5,485 nucleotides of DNA from Candidatus Nomurabacteria bacterium RIFCSPLOWO2_01_FULL_46_18 (GTDB taxonomy: Bacteria; Patescibacteriota; Minisyncoccia; Phycocordibacterales; UBA9973), in NCBI GenBank assembly GCA_001786015.1, contig MFVH01000021.1:1-5485 (forward strand). The letters run 5' to 3'. The first letter of the stretch is position 1; every line of letters starts with the position of its first letter. The notes below the pieces were generated by a model. That model was not told the origin of the DNA, did no database searches, and worked only from the letters and a program-made list of their open reading frames with translations. Below are positions 1 through 5,485 of this stretch, piece by piece. The position numbers and the translations under genes are program-made.

Positions 1-10
1 GTAGTGTTTG

Positions 11-30
11 CCCGTTTATCTAAACGGGAG
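11..30 (+). promoter_or_regulatory. Leader hairpin overlapping the RRM gene's Shine-Dalgarno
   Basis: An inverted repeat, CCCGTTTA (11-18) and TAAACGGG (21-28), can form a 7-8 bp stem with a very short loop. The best SD-like sequence for the RRM gene, GGGAG at 26-30, ends 10 bases before the ATG at 41, and its first three bases lie in the right arm. Folding would therefore partly hide the ribosome binding site. Seen directly: the repeat and the overlap. Inferred: control of translation, perhaps by temperature or by binding of the encoded protein. Bacterial genes for small RRM proteins, best known in cyanobacteria, are often cold-regulated. The leader may continue upstream of the window. Confidence 0.5.
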
Positions 31-40
31 AAGCAAGTAG

Positions 41-358
41 ATGGCTACAAAGCTATATGTAGGGGGTCTCCCTTACAGCACGCAGGAAGACGCTCTAAGA
101 GAGCTCTTCTCCAAGGCTGGCAACGTTACGTCAGCTGCGGTTATCATGGACAGAATGTCCGGTCGTTCAAAAGGTTTCGGCTTCGTTGAAATGTCAACGG
201 ACGAGGAGGCGCAAAACGCCGTCTCGATGTTCAACGGCCAAGACTTCGAGGGTCGCAAGCTCACCGTAAATGAAGCTCGCCCGATGACTCCAAGAACTGG
301 AGGCGCAGGCGACGGCGGATACGGCGGAGGTAATCGCGGCGGACGAAGAGAGTACTAA
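41..358 (+). CDS. RRM-domain RNA-binding protein with short glycine-rich tail
   Basis: A 105-residue cytoplasmic protein expected to bind single-stranded RNA through one RNA recognition motif. RNP2 is LYVGGL at residues 5-10 and RNP1 is KGFGFVEM at 44-51. The aromatic residues Tyr6, Phe46 and Phe48 occupy the usual RNA-stacking positions. The RRM fills residues 3-80. Residues 87-105 are a Gly/Arg-rich tail containing NRGGRR, which resembles the tails of cyanobacterial Rbp proteins and plant glycine-rich RNA-binding proteins. The length suits the family. ATG 41 is chosen because RNP2 begins four residues later and GGGAG (26-30) lies 10 bases upstream. It is followed by its own probable terminator (370-399), so it seems to be a unit separate from the ATP synthase genes. 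A role in RNA chaperoning or cold adaptation is inferred from the family; the RNA targets cannot be read from sequence. Confidence 0.93.
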   Translation: MATKLYVGGLPYSTQEDALRELFSKAGNVTSAAVIMDRMSGRSKGFGFVEMSTDEEAQNAVSMFNGQDFEGRKLTVNEARPMTPRTGGAGDGGYGGGNRGGRREY

Positions 359-369
359 AAATATTCTTG

Positions 370-399
370 AAACAACCCCGACGTACGTCGGGGTTGTTT
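370..399 (+). terminator. Probable intrinsic terminator after the RRM gene
   Basis: A perfect 30-base palindrome starts 11 bases after the RRM stop codon. As RNA it gives a 13-bp stem (370-382 with 387-399) closed by the four-base loop GTAC, with a run of four C·G pairs in the middle. The descending arm ends in TTGTTT and is followed by GCGTC, so the U-tract is short; a longer run of T occurs only at 414-419. The shape and place fit a Rho-independent terminator, but the weak U-tail leaves room for a 3'-end-protecting hairpin or partial readthrough into the tRNA gene. Confidence 0.75.
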
Positions 400-427
400 G
401 CGTCTATACCCCCTTTTTTGTTATAGT
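398..427 (+). promoter_or_regulatory. Candidate sigma-70-type promoter for tRNA-Ile and atp genes
   Basis: TATAGT at 422-427 matches five of six bases of a -10 box. TTGCGT at 398-403, 18 bases upstream, matches only the TTG of a -35 box and overlaps the terminator's descending arm. Transcription would start near 434, giving the tRNA a 5' leader of about 17 bases. The surrounding stretch (414-450) is strongly A+T-rich, so another -10-like box, such as TATTAT at 437-442, is equally arguable. That a promoter lies between 400 and 450 is plausible because a terminator precedes it and a tRNA follows; the exact boxes are weakly supported. Confidence 0.3.
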
Positions 428-450
428 TTTTCTAGTTATTATTTTTATTA

Positions 451-522
451 GCGAGCGTAGTTCAGTGGTAGAACGCTGTCCTGATAAGACAGAGGTCGAA
501 GGTCCGATTCCTTCCGCTCGCA
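451..522 (+). tRNA. trnI: tRNA-Ile (anticodon GAT)
   Basis: A complete 72-base cloverleaf. The acceptor stem GCGAGCG (451-457) pairs perfectly with CGCTCGC (515-521), and A522 is the discriminator base. The D stem is GTTC/GAAC (460-463, 471-474) with a minimal seven-base loop. The anticodon stem is CTGTC/GACAG (476-480, 488-492) around loop CTGATAA, with anticodon GAT at 483-485. The variable loop is AGGTC, and the T stem is GAAGG/CCTTC (498-502, 510-514). The T loop reads TCCGATT, so position 55 is C where T (pseudouridine) is nearly universal. Bases 523-525 are CCC, so CCA is not encoded and must be added enzymatically. The mature 3' end lies three bases before the ATG of the next gene, implying a shared transcript with the ATP synthase operon. 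Confidence 0.96.
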
Positions 523-525
523 CCC

Positions 526-807
526 ATGATTGAAGAAAAAAAGGAATCAAAATCAAATTGGGTGGTGGGGTTCGAAATTTTCAGCCGGGTTTCCGCCTGG
601 GTGATCGGGCCGATCATCGTTGCCCTCATTTTTGGGAAAACGCTTGATCTGTATTTTGGCACCGCGCCCTGGATTTTCCTTACCCTCACCGTGCTTTCTT
701 TTTTTATTTCTATAATCGGCATTTGGAGAATTCTAGTGAAATACATTAAAAATCTTGAGCGTGAATTAAAAGAAAAGAAAAATGACACAGGAGAGCACAC
801 AAATTAG
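526..807 (+). CDS. AtpZ/AtpI-like small membrane protein of the ATP synthase operon
   Basis: A 93-residue protein with two predicted membrane helices, roughly residues 22-40 and 49-69, joined by the short loop LDLYFGTAPW. The Gly-rich first helix, the GKTLD motif (37-41) and the Gly-Thr-x-Pro turn resemble the AtpZ-type ATPase gene 1 family, annotated as a putative Ca2+/Mg2+ transporter linked to F1Fo ATPase. Some family members are reported to help assembly or ion supply of the Fo part; which role applies here is unknown. The charged N-terminus (1-10) and Lys/Glu-rich C-terminus (75-87) should both face the cytoplasm. ATG 526 is the only reasonable start. It lies three bases after the tRNA, with no room for an SD outside the tRNA body. 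The 3' end overlaps atpB by 26 bases. The split between AtpZ and AtpI naming is not settled by sequence alone, so no symbol is given. Confidence 0.85.
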   Translation: MIEEKKESKSNWVVGFEIFSRVSAWVIGPIIVALIFGKTLDLYFGTAPWIFLTLTVLSFFISIIGIWRILVKYIKNLERELKEKKNDTGEHTN

Positions 808-1609
808 TCACGAAGCGACTCTATACGCCGAGCCGGTTGCGCACTTAGGTCCGCTTTCGATTACCAACGCTCTTATCACCAGCTGGGTGGCGGTTTTCGT
901 TATCGTTTTATTTGTTTTTATTTTAAGAAAAAGTTTGCGAGAAATTCCAAAGGGTATCCAGAATTTTTTTGAAGCGATTCTCGAGGGGGCGCTCTCGCTC
1001 TGCGATCAAGTTACCGGCAGTCGTAAGATTTCCAACGCCGTTTTTCCGCTTACTTTCTCCGTTTTTCTTTTTATCTTAGTAAACAATTGGCTCGGGCTTC
1101 TCCCGCTTGGGGGATTCGGGGTTATCGAACAATCCAGAGAGGGTCTTTCTTTTGTGCCGTTTCTTCGGAGCGGAACTGCCGACATCAACACCACTCTGGG
1201 CCTTTCCTTGATGTCGGTCATCGGCGCGAACCTCTTCGGCATTTTTTCCATCGGCGTTTGGAGAGCCTTTAATAAGTTCATTAATTTAAAGGCCCTCGGG
1301 CAGATTTTTACCAAAGTCAGGCATGACCCAGCAATCTTGGTGGTGGCGCCGGTGACCTTTTTTGTCGGGATTTTGGAAATCATCGGCGAGTTTGCCAAGG
1401 TTGCTTCGCTCTCTTTCCGACTTTTCGGGAACATTTTTGCCGGCGAAGTACTCTTAATCGCGATGAGCGCCATTTTGCCGTATCTTCTGCCGGTGCCGTT
1501 TTTGTTTTTGGAGATTTTTGTCGGCTTGATTCAGGCGCTTATTTTTGCTATTCTTACTCTTGTATACTTTACAATTGCTGCCACTCATCATGAAGAAGAG
1601 CATGGGTAA
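782..1609 (+). CDS. atpB: F1Fo ATP synthase subunit a
   Basis: A 275-residue integral membrane protein that forms the proton half-channels against the c-ring. Diagnostic segments are TADINTTLG (132-140), matching the family's P-A-D-x-N-T motif, and the helix with SFRLFGN (211-217). Arg213 there is the essential arginine, equivalent to Arg210 of E. coli, that faces the c-ring carboxylate. The last helix carries VGLIQALIFAILTLVYF (247-263), with Gln251 at the place of E. coli Gln252. Glu222 and Glu244 fall where E. coli has Glu219 and His245. Five to six membrane helices are visible, and the C-terminus is HHEEEHG. The length is normal. ATG 782 lies inside the end of the preceding gene and has only an A-rich leader. 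An AGGAG at 789-793 sits just downstream of this ATG, nine bases before an in-frame ATT (Ile8), so the true start could be seven codons later. Translational coupling to the preceding gene is likely. Confidence 0.97.
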   Translation: MTQESTQISHEATLYAEPVAHLGPLSITNALITSWVAVFVIVLFVFILRKSLREIPKGIQNFFEAILEGALSLCDQVTGSRKISNAVFPLTFSVFLFILVNNWLGLLPLGGFGVIEQSREGLSFVPFLRSGTADINTTLGLSLMSVIGANLFGIFSIGVWRAFNKFINLKALGQIFTKVRHDPAILVVAPVTFFVGILEIIGEFAKVASLSFRLFGNIFAGEVLLIAMSAILPYLLPVPFLFLEIFVGLIQALIFAILTLVYFTIAATHHEEEHG

Positions 1610-1882
<273 letters not shown>

Positions 1883-2377
1883 ATGGAGTCAATCGTATCT
1901 ACATTTCACATTGACTGGAAAATAATTTTAGCCCAAATGGTAAATTTCGGAGTCGTTTTTTTGATTTTTTATTTATTTGCTTTCAAACCACTTTCCCAAT
2001 TGATGAGAGATCGGAGTCGAAAAATTGAAAAAGGGGTAAAGGACGCCAAATTAAACGCGGAGACGCTAGAGAAAACCAAGGCAAAATACGAAGAAGCGCT
2101 GACTCAAGCTCGCCGGGAGGCGCAGGCGATTTTCGAGGCCGGGAAGAAAGAAGCTGATTCGAAAAAAACTCTAATGTTCGAAGCGGCGCAGAAAGAAGCG
2201 GAGAAGATAGTGGAGAGTACCCGGGAGAAGCTGAAAGAAGAAAAAGAAAAAATGGTCGCGGAGGCAAGGCAAGAAATCGTGGCCCTGACTCTACAAACAA
2301 CGGAGAAACTTTTGAATAAGAAACCGGATCATTCGTATTATGACGAGAAAACAATAAAAGAATTGGCCGGCATTTAA
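1883..2377 (+). CDS. atpF: F1Fo ATP synthase subunit b (peripheral stalk)
   Basis: A 164-residue stator subunit that anchors the F1 head to subunit a. Residues 1-13 form a short N-terminus. One membrane helix spans about 13-35, beginning WKIILAQMVNFGVVFLIF and closing with the typical FKPL. From about residue 38 to 146 the chain is a long charged helix rich in Glu, Lys, Ala and Arg, the right-handed coiled-coil dimer typical of b. The C-terminal 20 residues should meet delta. Length is normal for the family. The ATG follows the atpE stop with no base between (TAAATG), and no SD is present, so ribosomes probably restart after finishing atpE. The helical charged region could be confused with other coiled-coil proteins, but the membrane anchor and gene position settle it. 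Confidence 0.95.
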   Translation: MESIVSTFHIDWKIILAQMVNFGVVFLIFYLFAFKPLSQLMRDRSRKIEKGVKDAKLNAETLEKTKAKYEEALTQARREAQAIFEAGKKEADSKKTLMFEAAQKEAEKIVESTREKLKEEKEKMVAEARQEIVALTLQTTEKLLNKKPDHSYYDEKTIKELAGI

Positions 2378-2391
2378 AATTATGAAAATTT

Positions 2392-2793
2392 ATGGCGAAA
2401 ATATCTAATCAGGACATCGCGAAGAGTATATATCGGACGCTTAAAGATAAAACCGGAAGCGCCTATTCTTTGGCTTTAAAAAATATTGTGAATTTTCTCG
2501 CTCGACGACGGCTTTTTTCGCAAGCGCCGGACATTTTAAAAAAATTAGAGAAAATCATTGACGAGGAGAATAACGCGATTCGGGTAAAAATTTCAAGCGT
2601 CAAACCGCTCGGTACGCATCTGAAGCACGATTTAATTAAGGCGTTGGAGCGTCGTTATCAAGCCAAAGAGATTATCTTTACCGAAAATATCGATGAAAAG
2701 TTAATTAGCGGGCTAAAATTCGAGGTTGGCGACGAAATCGTTGATCTCTCGATAAAAAATAAAATTAAAAAATTAGCAGAGCATTTACAATAA
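2392..2793 (+). CDS. atpH: F1Fo ATP synthase subunit delta, shortened
   Basis: A 133-residue subunit that links the top of the alpha/beta hexamer to the b stalk. Usual bacterial delta is about 175-180 residues, with a six-helix N-terminal domain and a C-terminal domain. Here the C-terminal part is recognisable: a strand-like [10 protein letters not shown] (64-73), then [20 protein letters not shown] (105-124), which corresponds to the family's IGG-x-x-x-x-x-G-x-x-x-x-DGS-x-(K/R). Two consensus positions differ (Ser106 for Gly, Leu119 for Gly). The N-terminal helical part is only about 60 residues, so the shortening lies there. No frameshift or broken end is seen, so it appears to be an intact short form, as I recall from Parcubacteria-type genomes. 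It sits 14 bases after atpF with no SD. An out-of-frame ATG at 2382 overlaps its start. Identity relies partly on its position between atpF and atpA. Confidence 0.88.
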   Translation: MAKISNQDIAKSIYRTLKDKTGSAYSLALKNIVNFLARRRLFSQAPDILKKLEKIIDEENNAIRVKISSVKPLGTHLKHDLIKALERRYQAKEIIFTENIDEKLISGLKFEVGDEIVDLSIKNKIKKLAEHLQ

Positions 2794-2803
2794 GCGGATA
2801 AAC

Positions 2804-4312
2804 ATGGCAAGCCACATTGTCGAAAACCTAAAAAGAGAAATAGAAAATTTTAAAGCCGACATCAAAGCGGAAAAAGTCGGCAAGGTGGTTGAAGTTTTCG
2901 ATGGCATCGCCAAAGTCTCCGGTCTCTCCGAAGTTAAATCTCAAGAGATGTTGAAGTTCGAGGGTGGAGAGGCCGGCGTGGCGTTCAACCTGGAGGAAGA
3001 CACCGTCGGGGTTATTGTTCTCGACGATTTTTCTAAAATTAACGAAGGCGACACGGTGACCGCGACCGGGAAAATTCTCGAAGTCCCGGTGGGCTCGACG
3101 CTTCTGGGGCGCGCCGTAAATGCGCTGGGGGTCGCGATTGACGGCGCGAGCCCGATAAAAACTGATATGGCCTATCCCATCGAAAAAATCGCCCCCGGCG
3201 TGATTACCCGATTAAGCGTTTCCGAACCGGTTGCGACCGGTATTAAAGTAATCGACGCGACCATCCCGATTGGCCGGGGCCAACGCGAACTTATTATCGG
3301 CGACCGGCAGACGGGCAAAACCGCCATTGCCGTGGACACGATTTTAAACCAAAAAGGACAGGATATGATTTGCGTTTATGTTTCAATCAGCCAGAAAGAT
3401 TCCAAGTTGCGAAAAATTCAAGCGCGGCTCGAGGCCGGCGGAGCGATGGAGTATACCGTGATCGTTTCGGCTGGCGCCTCCGAACCGGCGCCGCTTTCTT
3501 ACCTCGTTCCTTACACCGGAGTGGCGATCGCCGAATATTTTATGGATCAAGGTAAGGACGTTTTGATCATTTATGACGATCTTTCCAAGCACGCTATAGC
3601 TTATCGCGAAATATCCCTTCTCTTGCGCCGTCCGCCCGGACGCGAAGCCTATCCGGGAGATGTTTTCTATCTGCACTCCCGCCTCTTAGAACGCGCCTGT
3701 CGAAGGAGCAAGGATTATGGCGGGGGATCGATCACGGCGCTTCCGATCATCGAAACTCAAGCCGGAGACATTTCCGCTTACATTCCGACTAATGTGATTT
3801 CGATCACCGACGGGCAGATTTTTTTAGAAACCGATCTTTTTTATAAAGGCATTCGCCCGGCGGTGAATGTCGGCCTTTCCGTATCGCGTGTCGGCGGAGC
3901 GGCGCAAATTAAAGCGATGAAAAAAGTGGCGGGAACTTTGAAGCTCGATCTCGCCCAATATCGCGAGCTTGAAGCTTTTACCCAATTCGGTTCGGATCTC
4001 GATGATGCCACCAAGAAACAATTAGAGCGAGGGAAGCGAGCGGTGGAAGTTTTAAAGCAAACGCAATACTCGCCAGTCTCTCTGGAAAATCAGGTTGTTG
4101 TCCTTTATGCGCTAACCCAGGGTTATATGGATGATGTCGCGATCGAGAAAATAAAAGAGTTTGAAGAGAAATTCGCCGAATATGCTGACCGAAACGCCAA
4201 AAAATTCTTGACGCAAATTCGAGAAAATAAAATGTGGGAAGAGAGCGGGGAAGCAGAACTTAAAAAAGCAATTCAAGATTTTAAAACATCATGGCCGGCA
4301 CAAAAGAAGTAA
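2804..4312 (+). CDS. atpA: F1Fo ATP synthase subunit alpha
   Basis: A 502-residue nucleotide-binding but non-catalytic subunit of the F1 hexamer, full length. Residues 1-22 are the N-terminal helix that binds delta, and 24-92 the beta-barrel domain starting [15 protein letters not shown]. The nucleotide-binding domain has the Walker A motif GDRQTGKT (166-173) with Lys172 and Thr173, and the Walker B strand LIIYDD (254-259). The ATP synthase alpha/beta signature [10 protein letters not shown] lies at 352-361. Arg362, directly after it in SVSRVGG, is the arginine finger that reaches into the beta catalytic site (E. coli alpha Arg376). The C-terminal helical domain runs from about 375 to 502. 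ATG 2804 lies 10 bases after atpH; upstream GCGGAT is at best a poor SD. Its 3' end overlaps atpG by 22 bases in another frame, which suggests translational coupling. Confidence 0.99.
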   Translation: MASHIVENLKREIENFKADIKAEKVGKVVEVFDGIAKVSGLSEVKSQEMLKFEGGEAGVAFNLEEDTVGVIVLDDFSKINEGDTVTATGKILEVPVGSTLLGRAVNALGVAIDGASPIKTDMAYPIEKIAPGVITRLSVSEPVATGIKVIDATIPIGRGQRELIIGDRQTGKTAIAVDTILNQKGQDMICVYVSISQKDSKLRKIQARLEAGGAMEYTVIVSAGASEPAPLSYLVPYTGVAIAEYFMDQGKDVLIIYDDLSKHAIAYREISLLLRRPPGREAYPGDVFYLHSRLLERACRRSKDYGGGSITALPIIETQAGDISAYIPTNVISITDGQIFLETDLFYKGIRPAVNVGLSVSRVGGAAQIKAMKKVAGTLKLDLAQYRELEAFTQFGSDLDDATKKQLERGKRAVEVLKQTQYSPVSLENQVVVLYALTQGYMDDVAIEKIKEFEEKFAEYADRNAKKFLTQIRENKMWEESGEAELKKAIQDFKTSWPAQKK

Positions 4313-5196
4313 AAAGAAGAATCAAGAGCGTCACGAGCACCCAAAAGATCACTAAGGCGATGGAATTAGTGGCAGCTTCAAAGATGAAGAGAGCGGTAGC
4401 GAGCACTCTCGCCTCTCGTCTCTACGCGGAATATTCTTGGGAGGTTTTAACCTCAATCAACAAAAACATTGAAGAGATTACCCACCCGCTTTTTGTTGAG
4501 CGAGAAGTAAAGAATATTTTATTGGTTCTTATCACTTCCAACCGCGGACTTTGCGGCTCTTATAACGTGCAGATAATTAAAAAAGCTCTCGGGCTTCTCA
4601 AGGATCAAGGAGCGAATCTGGACGTGATAACGATAGGCCGGAAAGGCGATTTGGCGATGCGCCGTCTTGGGAAAAAGGTGCTTGCGAGTTTCTTTGAATT
4701 GCCCGATCGTATCGCGATTTCTGACGTTGTTCCAATTTCAAAATTATTGATCGATGAGTATAGTCTCGGTCGATATGACAGGATTTTAATCGCTTATACT
4801 GACTTTATTTCGTCGCTCCGGCAGGTGTCGAATTTAAAACAGCTTCTTCCGGTTTCCCGCGCAGACTTGAAGGAGTTAATCGATAGCCACTTGGAAGCCG
4901 GACTTCCAGATGGAAGTCCGACTTCCAAATCTCGCAAGATCAATTATTTAGTTGAGGGCGATAAAGAAAAATTGATCGGCTCGTTGGCGGATAAATTAAC
5001 TCGGATGCAAATTTACCAAATGTTACTTGAATCGAACGCGAGCGAGCAATCAGCGAGAATGGTCGCGATGAAAAATGCGAGCGATGCCTCGAAAGATATG
5101 ATCGATGACCTCTCGCTTGTCTTCAATAAAGCGCGGCAGGCGAATATTACCCGCGAAATATCGGAAATAAGTGCCGGGATGGCAAGTGTAAGCTGA
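4291..5196 (+). CDS. atpG: F1Fo ATP synthase subunit gamma
   Basis: A 301-residue central shaft subunit that rotates inside the alpha/beta hexamer and drives catalysis. The N-terminal coil helix holds [20 protein letters not shown] (9-28). The Rossmann-like core begins near 73 and includes [10 protein letters not shown] (83-92). The C-terminal coil helix runs from about 225 to 298 with [20 protein letters not shown] (247-266) and the terminal [14 protein letters not shown] (286-299). That last stretch fits the gamma signature except for Met297, where Ala is usual. Residues 201-212 ([12 protein letters not shown]) are encoded by a palindromic repeat doublet at 4891-4928 and fall in the variable linker before the C-terminal helix. 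The insertion keeps frame, so the protein should work. The start lies within atpA with no SD, favouring coupled translation. The stop is TGA; two more in-frame stops follow before atpD. Confidence 0.98.
   Translation: MAGTKEVKRRIKSVTSTQKITKAMELVAASKMKRAVASTLASRLYAEYSWEVLTSINKNIEEITHPLFVEREVKNILLVLITSNRGLCGSYNVQIIKKALGLLKDQGANLDVITIGRKGDLAMRRLGKKVLASFFELPDRIAISDVVPISKLLIDEYSLGRYDRILIAYTDFISSLRQVSNLKQLLPVSRADLKELIDSHLEAGLPDGSPTSKSRKINYLVEGDKEKLIGSLADKLTRMQIYQMLLESNASEQSARMVAMKNASDASKDMIDDLSLVFNKARQANITREISEISAGMASVS
4891..4928. repeat. Doubled palindromic repeat inside atpG (REP-like)
   Basis: The two arms 4891-4907 and 4912-4928 pair at 16 of 17 positions (one C·A mismatch, 4898/4921) around the four-base loop AGAT. 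Read another way, it is two 17-base units, TGGAAGCCGGACTTCCA (4892-4908) and TGGAAGTCCGACTTCCA (4911-4927), identical at 15 positions, each nearly self-palindromic and separated by two bases. The doublet encodes gamma residues 201-212 in frame. This shape resembles REP-type or other miniature palindromic elements that spread through some genomes. Only these two units are visible here, so multi-copy status is unproven. Confidence 0.8.
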
Positions 5197-5214
5197 AAGT
5201 TGTAAAGTTGAAAG
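5195..5214. repeat. Degenerate short tandem repeat in the atpG-atpD linker
   Basis: The 21-base linker between the atpG stop and the atpD start is built almost wholly from AAAGTTG (5196-5202), AAAGTTG (5204-5210) and a partial AAAG (5211-5214). In the shared atpG/atpD frame it supplies TAA at 5203 and TGA at 5209 after the atpG TGA at 5194. There is no SD in it. It may be a small microsatellite-like spacer; no function can be assigned. Confidence 0.5.
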
Positions 5215-5217
5215 CAA

Positions 5218-5485
5218 ATGAATAAAGGAAAAATCAAAAGAATAATCGGGGCGGTGGTGGATGTCGATTTCGGGGAGAATCTGCCGGATATTTATTCTGC
5301 ATTGGAAGTGATGAATGGCGGCAAAAAACTTGTTCTTGAAGTTGAACAACACCTGGGCGGCGGAATTGTTCGAACAGTGGCGATGGATTCGACCGACGGA
5401 TTGGCGCGCGGTTTGGAAGTATTCGACTCCGGCCAACCGATTTCAGTGCCGGTGGGAAGCGCGACCCTTGGCAGGTTGTTCAATG
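5218..5485 (+). CDS. atpD: F1Fo ATP synthase subunit beta, 5' part
   Basis: The first 89 codons of the catalytic subunit, open at the window's end. The translation begins [20 protein letters not shown], the typical N-terminal beta-barrel start in which G-x-(I/V)-x-x-(I/V)-x-G-x-V-V-D-V opens the chain. Later segments are [21 protein letters not shown] (42-62), [11 protein letters not shown], and [16 protein letters not shown] (74-89), where VPVG-x-x-x-LGR-x-x-N marks the edge of the nucleotide-binding domain. Walker A (GGAGVGKT) and the catalytic glutamate lie beyond the window, so catalytic competence cannot be judged. ATG 5218 fits the family start and is preceded by in-frame stops. It is 21 bases after atpG with no SD. 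It shares atpG's frame. atpC is expected downstream. Confidence 0.97.
   Translation, partial: MNKGKIKRIIGAVVDVDFGENLPDIYSALEVMNGGKKLVLEVEQHLGGGIVRTVAMDSTDGLARGLEVFDSGQPISVPVGSATLGRLFN

Noticed and set aside
462..800. 112-residue reverse-strand ORF overlapping the tRNA and the AtpZ-like gene
   Set aside because: It runs antisense through a perfect tRNA and a recognisable membrane protein, and its translation shows no family features.
1006..1473. 155-residue reverse-strand ORF inside atpB
   Set aside because: It is a shadow of the conserved subunit a coding sequence, and its product shows no domain.
1983..2354. 123-residue reverse-strand ORF inside atpF
   Set aside because: Its Ser/Pro/Leu-rich composition is what the antisense of a Lys/Glu-rich coiled coil gives; it has no supported start or family.
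3473..3495. GGCGCC inverted copies within atpA
   Set aside because: Each copy is a short self-complementary codon pair (Gly-Ala or Ala-Pro type) in a conserved coding region, expected by chance.
5194..5196. UGA as glycine (SR1/Gracilibacteria code), which would extend atpG
   Set aside because: Readthrough would add only three residues before a TAA, and no other gene here uses an in-frame TGA as sense.
5050..5436. 128-residue reverse-strand ORF spanning the atpG-atpD junction
   Set aside because: It is antisense to two strongly conserved genes and crosses their linker repeat; nothing in it is recognisable.

Overview
The window reads as ordinary bacterial chromosome, and the most likely host is a small-genome bacterium of the Candidate Phyla Radiation (Patescibacteria, Parcubacteria-like). 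This is inference from gene-family character, not a database result. It rests on a shortened delta subunit, a very short c subunit, a tRNA gene without encoded CCA, a stand-alone RRM protein with a short glycine-rich tail, compact gene packing, and almost no Shine-Dalgarno (SD) sequences. All stops fit the standard bacterial code, so an SR1/Gracilibacteria UGA=Gly code is not needed. The ATP synthase gene order is not cyanobacterial, although RRM proteins of this kind also occur in cyanobacteria.

Layout, all on the + strand. Positions 1-358 hold a leader with a hairpin over its ribosome binding site and a 105-residue RRM RNA-binding protein. A perfect 30-bp palindrome (370-399) is the probable terminator. 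An A+T-rich gap (400-450) carries a weak promoter candidate for a tRNA-Ile(GAT) gene (451-522). Three bases after the mature tRNA end, an F1Fo ATP synthase operon begins: an AtpZ/AtpI-like membrane protein (526-807), atpB (a), atpE (c), atpF (b), atpH (delta), atpA (alpha), atpG (gamma) and the first 89 codons of atpD (beta), which runs off the window. atpC (epsilon) would be expected next. No stretch over 300 bases lacks a gene.

The operon encodes every subunit of a bacterial proton-translocating ATP synthase except epsilon: the a/c rotor-stator channel, the b/delta peripheral stalk, the alpha/beta catalytic hexamer and the gamma shaft. The c-subunit ion site (Glu54 followed by Ala-Ile, with no Gln in helix 1) looks H+-coupled, not Na+-coupled. 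Genes overlap (atpZ/atpB by 26 bases, atpA/atpG by 22), abut (atpE/atpF) or lie within 10-21 bases of each other. The exception is a 69-base spacer before atpE that holds inverted repeats and U-tracts.

I see no wholly new system. The points most worth a second look are a doubled palindromic repeat sitting in frame inside atpG, the three-base tRNA-to-mRNA junction that may make the first operon gene leaderless, the SD-occluding hairpin of the RRM gene, an unusual C at tRNA position 55, and the near absence of SD sequences across the operon.
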